Assembly (NCBI RefSeq): GCF_002878395.1
Contig: NC_061121.1
Location: 130,570,870-130,634,869 of the forward strand
Length of the DNA: 64,000 nt
Source: Capsicum annuum
Taxonomy: Eukaryota > Streptophyta > Magnoliopsida > Solanales > Solanaceae
Direction: 5' to 3'
Shown here: positions 33,906-46,749 of the stretch, in pieces
How positions within the stretch are numbered: the stretch's first letter is position 1
How the letters are laid out: every line of letters starts with the position of its first letter
Translations under genes and position numbers: made by a program
The notes under the pieces: model-generated
The model's input: the letters and a program-made list of their open reading frames with translations, nothing else
Database searches by the model: none
What the model was told of the DNA's origin: nothing

Positions 33906-35760
33906 ATTCAATATTAACATCATCTTCTAGAATTTAACTATATATATAATGAATGCCATAATTGCCAATATAGTCAGGCATCAAGATTTCAAACATGATT
34001 CATGGTATAATATAATAAACTAAGTTGGAATAAAAATGTAGCACAAATAAAATACGATTCTAACATCACCAATAAGGATGCTTTCTAACATGATTACTTG
34101 CATAAATGTTTAGCATGATCATAGTCATAAGAAATATTATGAGCAATGACATATAAATAATATAATCCATTACCTATCATTAGCATAAAAGGTCGTTTAT
34201 AAATAGCTTGATCAATAGCTAATCCAAAGCATAATTTATTACTTATTCATAGGATAGTTAATAACATGATTTGTCTTAGACAATATTATAGTCAAGAGCT
34301 CAATCAATGGTATATGTGGTAGCTCAATCAATAGACAAAGTAATAGCATAATTTGTAGCTAGTCATAAGCTTAACCAATAAATCAGAATTATGGCATAAT
34401 CTTATAGGTATTTCTTTCAATACCATCCATCGTAGCCAACAAGTTCAAGGTTTGTCAATATTGTCTCAAAAGGGTATTCTCTAAGCATTTAATAAGCGTA
34501 TAAGGGTTTCAAGATAGTTATTCATTAATCCTGGCTTATGGTGGGTCAAAGAGCCCACTTTTAAATCCCCAAAATAAATTCAAAGACAAACACTACCCTG
34601 TACTAAGATATGGTATCCAAATCCATACTTAGATGTATAATAAGCCACCATTAATCCTAATTTAGATATCCTTCTCAAGTACTTAAGCTAATTCAAATAG
34701 AAACTGAGACAACCTATTAATGTAAGCAACTAAGGACAATTTAACCTAAGCATTAGTGTCTAAAGAATTCTTAACTAAATTAATTATTCTTAGGCATTCC
34801 CATGCTAAATATGAGTAATAAAGTCCAATTCACCTAAAGTATAAGGAAAACAAGTTAATTGTTTCAACTGTAGTATTTTAAAATAGCCTAAATGGTCCGA
34901 CAAACCAAGTCTTGCATTTCATCATTCCAACATCTAAAACACATCCATAATCTAACACAATATGATAAGAATACTATGAGATAGCTCAATTTAACAAAGG
35001 ATAAACCTAGCCTACACCAACGTAGAAGAAAGCTTGACGAATTGCTAAACCACAACCTTTTCCCTTCCTAAAAGTCTTTTCAAAATGCAAAGCTATCATA
35101 AACACATTCTACTCATCAATATCAAAATAATGATACCCATATTACACCATTGTGCTTTAGGTCCAAAAATTACCTCAAAAACCTCATATGGGTCCCACTT
35201 ATAAAAATCATGTTTCTGACACCAACCCAACATTCTTACAAGATCAAAGAATTATTACAATTAAAAATAGGTGAAAAACAAGCTAAATGGGGGATAAAAT
35301 CAAGACCTAATGGTTATGGGGTTTTGAGCAAAAAAATAAGAAATATCACAAAGAAAAGAGTGAATTCTTACCTCAAATCAGAAGATAATCATAGAAATAA
35401 ATGTTAATCTAGCTTCTCAAGCACCCAAAAGATTCAATTTTAAGCTTCCACACTATTCTATGGTTTATCTCTTAATGGAAAAGGTGGAAAATATTCAAAA
35501 TCATGGAAAAGCGCACTATTTTTACCCAATCTAGGTTCTCGGGAGTTGCTATAGCGACCCTAAGGTATGCGATCACACTACTTAAAGGCTGTATAGTTAG
35601 TCAAAATTATGACCACTACTATGCGATCACAGTACCACGATCACAACCTAAGGATGGAGATCACAGCTGCATCAATTGATAGTTGAAGACTTTTAAATCT
35701 TCTAAGTCACCACCAAGACATCGAGGTTCATCTCGAATTCTTTATATGAAAATAAGCTAT

Positions 35761-37283
35761 TATTACGACCCGAGACTACCCCCTAGTCGTAATACGGTAC
35801 TTGGAATCTTAAGTGATCCCAAGATAACCTGTGAACTTGCATATCTCTTAAGTAATTAATTTATATTATATAAAAACTAAGTTTACTGAGAGGAAACATC
35901 ATCATGAGAAAGTCTGAAAAAAGTAATACTGATAAAGTTTACAACATGATAAAACTAAAGAAAGAACTTAAATTACACGAATGACTTTGACTAACCATCT
36001 ATGAAGACTATACTATACTGACTATAGATAGCTGGGACATGCCTCCAACTACCACTAATCAATACATATGAATAATAATAAGACAGTAAATGAACTACAA
36101 CTGATTGGAGTCTTCAAAAAAAAGAACTCATCGACTTTTGGCTAGAAGGTGCAAACTAGCTGATTATGATGTGTGGGCTACATCTAGTACCTAAATTATG
36201 AGACAATGTAGAACATAGACATATATATGGATCAGTACTTTTGAATGTACTGAGTAAGTGGGGGGTGAATGGAATAATTAAAAATCTATAGATACATAAT
36301 CTTAAAACAAGCATGCTAAGTACAAGTAGACTCAACAAGAAATTGAAATCAATTGAAAGATGAAGTATCTTAAAACATGAGTAACAAACATATTTTGATA
36401 AAATGGTGAATTACTACACTTAGGTTAATTTCTTATATCTTTACTTTTGTAGAATAAGAAAAATTGAAGCTGGGAAGCGAAAACTATTAATACCCCAAAA
36501 GAGGGTTTTTTGGCTCAATGGGTGAAAGAAGCCATTGATGAATACCCCAAAAGAGGATTTTTTGGCTCATGGGTGAAATTAGAACCTGAATCCTTGAATT
36601 CTTAAGGAAGAAATCTTGAATTTTTTGTTCTTGGGAGGAGATGCTTGAATTATATCATTATTGGGAAGGGGGTAGGGATTATACATAAGTTATTTTGATG
36701 ATAATGGTCAAATAATTCCCATTTTAGCATTATAAATTGTGTTTTGGATGACTGGGTTGAAGGGAAAGGACCAAATTACCCCTTGGATCCTTCGATCAAG
36801 AATACTAGAGGAATAAACCTCGTGTCATGACCCTATTCTATGGGAATGTCCCTAGGGATGAAACCCTAATTCTGGGGAATAGCCCTCCCGAAGTGGAGCT
36901 ATCGCGGACCCTTACTGTTTTACAGAAAAATGATTATAACTTTTTGTTCGGGTATCAGATTAAGGCAAAATTGGTATTGATGGAAAGATAATTCAATTAT
37001 ATATAAATTGGTGAGTATTGAGCTGGAAAATTACAAATATGTCAAAAGTTATATAAATACAAAGTATACGTTTGTAGAATCGAATACCAAAATTTGGCCG
37101 AATCAAAGGCTCTTAGTTCAACGTTGCTCTAAGTGATTCCTATGAACATTTTTCACCAAATAAGAACTTCACAGGCTAGGATAAATATCATGACACATGT
37201 ATTCAAATACAAATCATTGTATTAGAGTTTTCACACATAGGAACGATGGTTCAATATCTAGCTAAAAAATGTAGGGTGTTATA
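35761..37283 (-). mobile_element. Solo LTR G (1.52 kb) inserted in LTR E
   Basis: On the plus strand it starts TATTACGACCCGAG and ends GGGTGTTATA, that is, on the minus strand TATAACACCC...GGGTCGTAATA: a TGTAACACCC/GGTCGTAACA-type LTR whose terminal bases have each decayed to A/T. Flanks gctat (35756-35760) and actat (37284-37288) form a 5-bp duplication with one mismatch. LTR E sequence continues on both sides. It carries gggacatgcctccaact, the reverse of the family phrase near the 3' end of these LTRs. Confidence 0.78.
36489..36595. repeat. 52-bp tandem duplication inside LTR G
   Basis: ataccccaaaagaggg then ttttttggctca and gggtgaaa occurs at about 36490 and again at about 36542. Confidence 0.85.
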
Positions 37284-37700
37284 ACTATATAACCATACCA
37301 AATTAAACATTCTAGATAGGATAGTGCATTTTCTACATGAGGTAGTTTTGAAAAATATAGGTCCCACACTATATTTCTAATTTCTATAATTTTTGACCAA
37401 TAACTCAAAATGATCTTGTGTTCCTTAGGACCCAAACCAAAGGTCTACCTAGCCTGAGATCCAAAGTGCTGGCACAGTTAAAATTATCGTACAAGGTTTT
37501 TTTACTGAAGCTTCTAACCGGTGGACATTTGGAACAAGAGAAGACTTCTGAATAGAAAGTGGCTCTAAAATCATATGAACTGCCTGGTAACCAAATTGTC
37601 AGTCCTAGAAAGTAATAAATTACATGGGGTAGCTATAGAAAAGACCTAACGGTAAAAATATGCAGAAATATGTAAACTGACCTGAAGGGTCATTATAAAA

Positions 37701-38557
37701 ACAAATAACCTAATTAATAGAATCATAATTCAAATTCTCATGTAATTCACAAGACTAAACCTTAATTCAAGCATCATAAGATCTAATCAACAAATTAAAA
37801 TTTTCAACTTAATTAAAAATCTTATGCTTGGAAGGTGTATAAGAAGTGATATTAAGACATTCCATCCTTATCATACTATTGCTTTGTATCTTTTTCATTT
37901 CTCTTATGTTTTTGTTGTTGTTGATATATATATATATATATATATATACATATTTGTGTTTCAATACTTTTATACTATTATTATAGTTGTATTATATTAT
38001 TGTTAGGACATATAACTTGGGCCTCTATTACGAACTTTTAAGTTTGCAGGTTGAAACATGCTCATAATATCTTTTATGTGTTTTATTTTAAATCTGCTTT
38101 GGTTGCACTATGATACCTATTAACTACAAGTGCATCATATTCACTCCTGCTTTCTGTACCCTTTCATGTAAATCCCTATTTGAGTGCGACCTACAAAGAC
38201 TGAGATCATGCTATGTTGATACTCATTCAAAGTACTGGTGTGCTCCTGATTTGATGCATGATTGAGGCATAATCGTATCTTTATCTTGACATTATTTTGT
38301 AATCTAAGAAAGAATTATGTATCTTCATATTCTATGTTAGTTATTAGTTTTCTTACTCATAACACTAGATTTTAGAATTTGAGGTATATTTTTGGATTTC
38401 TTCAATACATATATGTCCTGAATTTATTTTAAAGTATTATATATGGGTGTTCTTTATCTTTTTCTACATTTCTTTCTCTTTTGGGTGCTTTTCTTATCTA
38501 TGAACATTGGATTAGCATAGTTTCCATCATGACTTTAAATTTTGGGTCATGATAAAT
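37701..38557 (+). mobile_element. 3' part of an LTR (element H)
   Basis: It ends ttttgggtcatgata and is followed at once by a primer-binding-site relic and a gag relic, all plus strand. The left limit is unclear. A (TA)12-type run lies at 37924-37948. Otherwise T-rich LTR-like DNA. Confidence 0.55.
37924..37948. repeat. AT dinucleotide microsatellite
   Basis: Twelve uninterrupted AT steps. Confidence 0.97.
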
Positions 38558-38571
38558 CTGTATTAGAGTGC
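38558..38571 (+). other. Degenerate primer-binding site of element H
   Basis: ctgtattagagtgc corresponds to TTGGTATCAGAGTGC with a few changes. It lies directly after an LTR-like end and is followed by ctaggttcc, a frequent leader start. Confidence 0.6.
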
Positions 38572-38760
38572 TAGGTTCCCCAGTATCATAAGTAAAAGAG
38601 CAAGGTGTGTAATAGGGACCATTAGATCAATAATTTGATATCTATAACCATCTCTGGAGGAGTACCAAATATTTTTAAAATAAATATCGCTAAAAAGATT
38701 CATTATCATGTCCATTATTCATGATAATATAATAATCTTATATTCCACTTTTTTACATAG

Positions 38761-39845
38761 ATGTTGAGGACTAGATCTAGATTTTTGTAAGATATTGAGC
38801 AAACATCTGCTGTTAGAGCCTTATCAGAGGATATGTCATTGGTGGTGGCCAAGATAGAGTTGAGGTCGGGCACAAGATGACTCTAACTTGAGAATAATCT
38901 AGAGTGTCCTCCCAAATAATTGATATTGATTATGATGAGGTATATTATTTGTTACACGATAAGGGTCTATCCTAAAGCCCTCAGGTTTCTTTAGTAATCC
39001 AATATTGTATGATCTATTAATTTATCATTAGGGCCATTTGGATGGAATTCTCGAGCAGGTATTCTATCGAGTATATCATATAGTTCTCAAACCATAGGCA
39101 ATGTACAACTATCTTGGCATGAATCTACTCATCATTTTCAAACACTGGGGGCACTACTATCTCCTATAATAGTCCTACATATTAATACATTTCCTTCCAA
39201 ACTTACTGTTCTACCTATAGCACCTGGTCCTATAATTTTTGCTGATGAGCAGAAGAGATTATCTAATAGGCCTCTCCTATGTTTAGTGGTGTTATTGGTG
39301 AGGATGTTTATGAGTCTCTTATTTGTTGTCAAAAAAGGGTCTATAACTAAATTTGCTAGAGTCTTATGGTGTGATTGATATTACCTACCTAATAACAATA
39401 TATCTAGGTAGTGGAATATTTCTCTTGATAGTTATAGATTAGTCGATTCCCCTTTTTGACATGGACCCAATTCTCAGAGTATTTTTTGGCAAGGATTAAG
39501 CCTTTTTTCTTGAGGTACCAATAGTGTGATATGTTTGACCATTTGGAGCAAGTCTCTATGACTAGTTTATAGTATGAGGCTCCTTTTCATGCATTGTCCA
39601 AATACTCCACCACTTGCTTTTCCATAGAGTTTGAGAGGATCAAGATGTTTGTTAAGGTTTGACTAGGCATAACCAATTAACAACATCTAGTTAATGGTAT
39701 CTGGTGGTTTTTTAATTATAAAAGTCAATCATGCTAGTATGATTGAGACTATTCATCATCATATTTAGAGTGGTGATACTAAGAGGACCCACTAACAGGG
39801 AAATTTAAATAGTTATTCATCACATACCAATTCAAGAAGCCTTGA
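38761..39845 (+). pseudogene. gag of element H, heavily decayed
   Basis: Begins ATGTTGAGGACTAGATC at 38761. In mixed frames the region 39430-39720 gives F-F-D-M-D-P or W-x-Q-F-S-x-x-F-L-A, D-M-F-D-H-L-E-Q-V-S-M-T-S-L, Y-E-A-P-F-H-A-L-S-K-Y-S-T and K-M-F-V-K, the order of the gypsy gag capsid domain. Stops occur every few dozen codons. It is cut at 39846 by the start of LTR I. Confidence 0.7.
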
Positions 39846-41901
39846 TGTAATGACCCCCTAGGTCATTTACTTGCATCTTGTGAATTTTCAGTATTTTAGA
39901 ACTTCCCACTATAGATTTAGGTTATCATAACTTACTAGAACTATTAATTTTTCTATTAGAAAATCCGTATTTTAGAACTTCCCACTATAGATTTAGGTCA
40001 TCATAACTTACTAGAACTATTAATTTTGCTATTAGAAAATCCGTTTAGGTTTTAGTCTGATTTATTATATGGGAGCTATCATTGTTAAGGAGCTGGTCTC
40101 GGACCAAAAATCCTAGTAAATGACCTTGTATGAAAATGTCTGCACTGCCATCGACTCTGAAATATTCATCTTAGGCCTGAGGGACTGTTGGTTCAGGTCC
40201 CAAGGCTTTCAAATACATTTTAGGCTATTGGGTGCATTCTATGAAAAATAGTACAATAGGGGTTAGCCCCAGATTTAGTTGAAATAATCTCATATGAAAA
40301 TTTTAATGGTTCTATTAAGTCCAAAATGTCAAATTTGATATAATTTCATAGTTTATTTCCTCACATAGTGTTCCTATTGAATCTCGAGCAATCGGTCAGA
40401 GTCTATTTGGACTGAGAGAAATATGGTCCCCAACAGCATCTGATGTAACCCCTTAAGAAAAACTTTGGTCTCTTAAGCAATATTTACTCTGGTAACTACA
40501 TACACTTTAACAGACTTCGCTGTATGGCTGCGATCTTTGTCCTCTTTATCAAAAGTTGCTTTAGTGGTCACGGTTCTTCTTTATCGATGCCATTATCCCT
40601 AAGCCCAACCAGTTTAGCGAACATGTGCTCTTATGCAGACAAATGACCACTTTAGCGGCACCTAGGAATTGTTAAATCCCTTTTCTTCACAAAATTTTCC
40701 CCATATTTTCCCAATTATTTTCCACCATTTTTGAGATCTTTTAGTGAGGGAAAACATGGGAATCATCCATTAAATCTAAGATAAGTTATCCTAACTCTTC
40801 TTTATCATTTCCCAGTATTTTCCACATTAATTATTGTAATTACTTAAAAAATTTATCTTAAAACCTTTGACTTTAGGGGCTAATTTGGACCCCAATTTAT
40901 GTATTGTTGTGCCAAAATCTTGAGCACAAATTTCTTATCCCCTGAGGGATCTCATGATGTATTTGATTTTGGATTTTACTTTTGGGACTTGCTTGCCCAT
41001 TCTTGACCCATTGTCTGATCTGTCATTTTATATATCAATATTGAAATCATTTTACTCCTATTGGCATGTATATTATTATATTAATATGATGAATTTTGGC
41101 ATTATAAAGTAAGGAGGAGCGAGTTATGTAAGATTCAAGGATTGCAATTTTTCATTGCGGTAGACTTTGGTTAACTTTTCTTTTATAGAAGGTGTATGGT
41201 GTAGATTGTAAGCTAGGTGAGTATGATAGGGAATTTTAAGAGTAGGATATCATGATTTAGCCTAATTTAGGAGTTTGGTGTAGAAGGGTGAATCGACCCT
41301 CAAGATGAAATACTTATTGTGGGTGTAGGCTCCTATCACCCTAGAATCTAAGCATATTTACTAAGTTGATACTAAGTATTATTTAATAGAAGGTTTACTA
41401 TTTAAACTAATGGGTTGAAACACCTTGGCTTTGGACCTTTTGAAAATTACTCTATGTTGAATATTCTTGACATCATAAAACTTGTGCATGCAAGTTGTAT
41501 GATGTGGTATATTTTAAGGGTCCTAAATCATATGTTTCATAGTGTGTTCAATGCCACTTACTTTCCAGGGTATGATTGAACATATTACTAGTCGTTAGCT
41601 GGGTATGAATGGTATGCTGCTAAGTCGTATATTGCTCTAAGTCTTGTTCAACTTATTATATCTAGGGTACAAGTTATAGGGTGCCTCCTATATATTAGGA
41701 TATGAGTTAGTTAGGTATGGTCGTATTTTGGTTAGTATTAGTCATGTATAGTCGTATGTTGGTTAGTATGGGGGACCAAGACGATGTAAGGTATGAGATA
41801 TGGGTACCACTCATACCCTAGGGTATGGTTAAGGGGGATGGTTTAAACCCTTATATGTGTATATTTTGAGCTTTTAAGCTGGGGGTATTTCAGACATTTT
41901 C
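39846..41901 (+). mobile_element. LTR I, left part (before solo LTR insertion)
   Basis: Begins TGTAATGACCCCC directly after the gag relic of element H. It continues as LTR-like DNA up to the TTTTC target site. The right part resumes at 44321. Internal phrases later in it (vide right part) match LTRs J and K. Confidence 0.7.
39891..40042. repeat. 76-bp perfect-step tandem duplication
   Basis: Two adjacent 76-bp copies starting gtattttagaacttcccact differ at only about two positions (ggttatca versus ggtcatca, tttttct versus tttgct). Young compared with everything around it. Confidence 0.95.
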
Positions 41902-44315
41902 TGTAATACCCCGAGAAATTTTTCATTGAAATTTTGTGCGTAAATGTGTTGGGTTCTATCTTCTAGAATGAATTATAAATGTTTTGTGTGGAATGTCTTA
42001 GATTATGACCCACCATTGCGTTGAGTAGTGAATAAGATTTCCAACGATATGTGGATCATCCAAAATGGACACTCGAGCAATGAGTTATGAACATTTCGAT
42101 CGAACCATGAATAGTAGTGAACAGTAAAACGTGCAGGAAAAAGTACTGAGGCTTGGCGTATTTTTGCTCCAAATTTGAACGATCATAACTCCTTGTACAT
42201 AATTATCTAGGTGATCTATTATATATCAACGGAAAGCTCTGCGAGTCCTCTTTCCAATTAAATTGGATTCATCCAATTTGTCAGTTGGAGCAAAGAGTTA
42301 TGGTCGATCTACTTCAGCCTATCAAAAGCGAACTTTTGGGTCAACTTCAAACGATCATAACTCCTCGTACACAATGATCTGGGTGAGATACTATATATCA
42401 ACGGAAAGATATAAGAGTCCTTTTTCTAATGAAATTGGTTTCATCCAATTGGATATCGGAGTAAAATGTTATGGTTGATCTACTTCAGACTATCAAAATA
42501 GTCCACCAAAGGACAAATTTGAGATTTTTTTTGCTTTTTAGGGGCGTTTTGGTCATTCCCCCTCACCCAAAATTTGTCCAAACCCTATATTAAAGCATAT
42601 TAGAAGCATTATATGTTATATTTCATCAAATTCCCTCAAAAATAAAACCCTAAGCTCCTACGTCCAACTTCAAAACCTCCAAAGTTCACCATTAATTCTG
42701 CAAATTTATTCAAGATTCTAAATTTGTAGTCCAAGAACTCGAAGAACCATCATTCAAAGGCACGATTAACATCTCAAAAATGAGTATTGATCTAAAGTTT
42801 ATCATTCAAAGTATGTGGGAGTTTTCAACAAGAACTCTCTTTCGTTCTTGTGCCCAAAAGTAATTTTCTTTACAAAGGTATGATTTTTAGTTGATTTTTA
42901 CGAATTTGAAGCATGAACCCATATCTTATGATGATTATTATGAAATCTTGATGTTTATGATTTTGAAAGATGAATTTACATGTTTGGAGATATAAAGCAT
43001 GAATCTTGAACTATATTTATCATGATTTTGATATTTGGGTTGTGAATCCCCATTAGAAATTGTATTTTTTTGAGAAAGTGTGTGTTATAACCACGTTGAT
43101 GTTGAATATTTGAGATATTTTGAATGATTTGATCTTTTGATCTTAATGGAGTTGTTTTGAACTCGAGTGTGAAAGAAATCCTCAATGTGGATGATTTTAA
43201 TAGATGGGAAGCATGATGGCTCCCGATGTATATTTATATATTAATGAAATTGGTTTGTTATGGATTTTCTTTGAAATGATCTAAGCTAATATGGGAGAAA
43301 TCTTTAGCACCGAGTTGGAGGTATAAAGCGACCTTACTTCCCTAGAACTATGTGCCCCTGTAGGAGTGAGCCTGAGGCTGATTTATATAGTGATCACTGG
43401 TTTGTGTGGATTTGATATCGATAGTCCGACTCTGATGGTAAGGATAGGACGGATCTCCCCAACGTGGGTTGTACGTTAGACTCCATATAGCTCACATGGT
43501 TTATGTAGGTTATAGGATCTCCCAGTGTGTGTGTGTTTTCTTGTGTCTATGGTGAACGGTGAAGTGATTCGAAAGTGGAATTGTGAAAGTTATTCTTTCA
43601 AAAGATTTAAGTGATATTTACATTATGAGAATTGATATTCTTGATGAACTGAAAGTGATTGACAAATTATATGATGACTCATATGTGTTATTATACTTAT
43701 TTCATCCTCTCATGATTATGATGATTTTCTTCGGGCTATGAGAGTCTTTCATACATCCTGCATATTTCTTATAAATATTTATGATGATGATGTTTATAAA
43801 ACTGTATGTACCCTCATATACTTGGTTCCTTTCCATCGTACTGACCCATATCATCGGATGTGGGATGCATTTTCTCGGAATATAGGTTCAGGTGCTCAGT
43901 TCTAGGTTTGACAGTGATTCTTTGGGCACGCTGTTCTATATCCTCTATCGTGGTGAGTCCTCATGTTCCGAGGACGTGATGTCTGATGTTGGTTTCTTGG
44001 AATTGTTTACATTTGATAACTGAGTATGAGTCAGTTGGGTCATGTCTCAATGGCTCGCTGGTTTTGTTGATTTTCTTAGAGGCTTGTCAGACAAGTATAG
44101 ATGTTGGAAGTTGACTAATAAGTCGTATTTTGTTATCTTTTAGAAATTCTTTTATTGTTAGATGATGATTACTCTTTTGATATTTGAGGGTTATTTATGA
44201 AAACCCCGTTGATTTGTGTTGAACTGAATGAAAATGGCTCAAAGGGTTTGCTTGGGGCTACTCATAGCCTCGAGCACCGTGTGACGCTCCGGGACCCATT
44301 TTCCAGGGCATTACA
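41902..44315 (+). mobile_element. Solo LTR (2.41 kb) with perfect TTTTC target duplication
   Basis: Begins TGTAATACCCC and ends GGGCATTACA. TTTTC occurs at 41897-41901 and 44316-44320. No primer-binding site follows, so the internal region was lost by LTR recombination. The family is that of LTR D and L, with the phrase gtagctcacatggtttatg near 43490. It includes a 172-bp internal duplication. Confidence 0.96.
42171..42500. repeat. 172-bp tandem duplication inside the solo LTR
   Basis: Two copies run from aacgatcataactcc through atatatcaacggaaag, catccaatt and ttatgg(t)tgatctacttca. The second starts 172 bases after the first. The copies are clearly diverged, so the duplication is older than this insertion's neighbours. 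Confidence 0.9.
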
Positions 44316-46749
44316 TTTTCCACCCTAAAATCCTTAATTCCTCGCATATTAAAATATGTTATGGCCCATTTTAACCCATTATTGAAAGATTAAATACTCC
44401 AAAAACATTCTCTAAACTCTCTCTTAAAAATGGGGGCAAGGGTTCTTCAAATATGTTCATTATGAGGCTTAAGAGTCAAGTTTCTTCCATGAATCTTCTT
44501 GAATAATGCATGAGACTCTTCCCTCATAGTTATTTCATAAATATAATCTATTTTAAAGTGTGATTATGATTCTTAAATGGTGGTTTTGAAAACAAAAATT
44601 GAGGGTTTTGTAGCATATGATTAACTAATATTTACTCTTCGTTTAACTTGTGTTTATATATGTTTTTGATCATGGTTTGCACATGTGGATGCTAGGTAAA
44701 TATGGTTTAAAAAATGGGTCATGGGTTACCCTAAACTTGATTATTTTTACCTTGATTTTTGTGTTGATTCTAGTATGCCCTCAAATTAGTTGTGAAAATG
44801 TCTAAGAGAGTAAAATAGTCACATAATAATGGTGTTTTGAACTAAGGCTTAGCTTATGCATGGTTGTTAAATTATTTTGTGAAGGCCTTATTGGCCATGC
44901 AATGGTTTAAATGGTAACCTTGGTGGTTTAATTAGTTAAATGGGTTTGAGTTCCTAAATATTAACTTAAATTATGTCTTTGATAGACAATGAGTTTGTGT
45001 CCTTAATCTTTAAACTGAACAAGTTTCTTTGTTAGACGATGGGTATGAGTCCCAAAGTCAAATAAATGCATGATTGATTGAAAATAGTAATGACATATGG
45101 TATACTTAAAAGTAATATTGGTATGAAGATAGCAACGAATTTCCTTTAGTCATTGACTTAATGGTGGGGTATTTGGAATGATGGTTCTAAATTGGGATTT
45201 AAAGTAGGATGAGTAGTCGGGCCATGAAAGTTGAGTCCAAAGGACTAATACTCAAAATCGTACTAGCCAGTGCGGGTATCTTACCATTGGGTGGTTTGAG
45301 TCCCTCAAATCAATATTTAAATGGGAGGTTCGAGTCCCCTATAATACATGTATTTTTGCTTAAGTGACCATCATTATGCCTAGAGGTTCATGTCCCTTGT
45401 AAAGGTATATATGAATATGGATATTCTCAGGTTCGTATGGCTACATGCACTAGGACCCTATAAGCTAGGGGAGAGATAGGCTTATATAGACTTTGTGTGC
45501 CTTGTTCTATGTTCATTATGTTATAAAGCCCCTATTAATGATTTCTAAGTTCCTGTTAAACTAGTTTCCTATCTCGACATAGCATATATATATATATGTA
45601 TGTATTACATTGGTATATGCATTAATTGATTGGTTTTGAACTATTGGAACATTTTATCCTTATCCTTGAGTTACATGCTAATGCTTCAAATGCTACCCAT
45701 ATTCAATATTGTATCCCCATGCGATGCAAGTATTGGTCATTCTGCACCTCCTACTCAGTTATCGGACATCAAGAACAACTTTTGTTGACTTGAAGTAGTG
45801 AACTTCCATACTTTAGAAGTCTCTATTTCTTGTTTTGGTTTTTATGTTTTCATTGGTTAGTTTTGGATATAGTTAGCGGCATGTCCCGATGGGATGTTTT
45901 TTTGATTTTAAATAAAGTATTTGTGATACTACTGTGCATTGGTATTGGTGGTGTGGGTAGTGGTGTCAGCCTTGGCATTGGTATTAGTAATGGGGCTAAT
46001 ACCGTATGACTTTATTTGATTTGTAATTCTTCCATTTTATTATGATATTGATATGTACTTGGTTATTATTTTGATTTTGGTTATGGTTATTAGTTGGCAT
46101 TGGATGGTTTGACTTATTTGGGTTGGCCATGGTCATAGACCTATCCTAAAATCTTTGAGTTGATAATTGCTCTATCTTTTATATATTCAGAAATCTTTTG
46201 ACTCATGATATATGATTGGAGGTTAGATTGGGTATCGAGGGGGTGGTCTCCGATCTTTGTTGAACATGGGATTTCTATTATGATAAGGCCTTGGTTCAGG
46301 TCATGTCATGGGTTGGATCATAGTTTTTAGGATTATAGAATTACTATTACACTAGTCATATACTATTAGGCCATAGGGTGTGGTATCGATACTAGTTGAA
46401 GTCCAGGTGAGTATTCTACCCTAAGAAAAGGGCGTGATTCTTGATATAGATACTTAGGCTCATTATGTGGTATAGTTTGAATACTTGTGATGGCATCCAT
46501 ACTATCATAGGCATTCATGCTCACTTAATGATACAATTCCAACCAAAGCCATGATTTCGTTACTGTTTTCTTAAAAGAGATTCATTCCCATTTTAATATT
46601 AAAATGGGGTCTTTAATTATATGACTCATTCCACCATACTTAATATTTTATAAGCATTAGGAACCAGAGATGATGTTTTAGAAGTTAGACCAAGATAGAT
46701 TCTGGTCCAAGGTTTATCCACTCTACCAATACTATTTACTCTGGTAGAG
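44316..46749 (+). mobile_element. LTR I, right part, and undefined LTR-like DNA
   Basis: Continues LTR I after the solo LTR: the U3-like segment gggtatttcagaca plus ttttccaccct joins across the insertion and resembles gggcattgtagacatttac at 55910. Family phrases shared with LTRs J and K include catgcactaggaccctat (45443), B-box-like ggttcgagtcccct (45327) and ggcatgtcccgatgg (45880). A clear LTR end and PBS were not found before LTR J at 46750, so the right limit is a guess. Confidence 0.55.

Larger units (their letters stand above)
32257..37700 (-). mobile_element. 5' LTR of element E, with solo LTR G inserted
   Basis: Low end TGTCACAACTAAATTT (minus strand ...GTTGTGACA) next to a PBS. The far part (37284-37690) matches LTR C at 17400-17740 in order: tataggtcccacac, gacttctgaa-type and gaactgcctggtaacc versus gaactgcctcataact. 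Total about 3.9 kb once solo LTR G is removed. It holds AT-rich tandem blocks at 33330-33440 and 33665-33905. The high boundary is uncertain. Confidence 0.7.

Noticed and set aside
37824..38006. 60-codon ORF across the AT microsatellite
   Set aside because: The frame consists of the dinucleotide run (Tyr-Ile repeats) and flanking T-rich DNA.
45327..45337. tRNA gene
   Set aside because: Only a B-box-like string is present; no A box at the right distance, no acceptor or anticodon stem.
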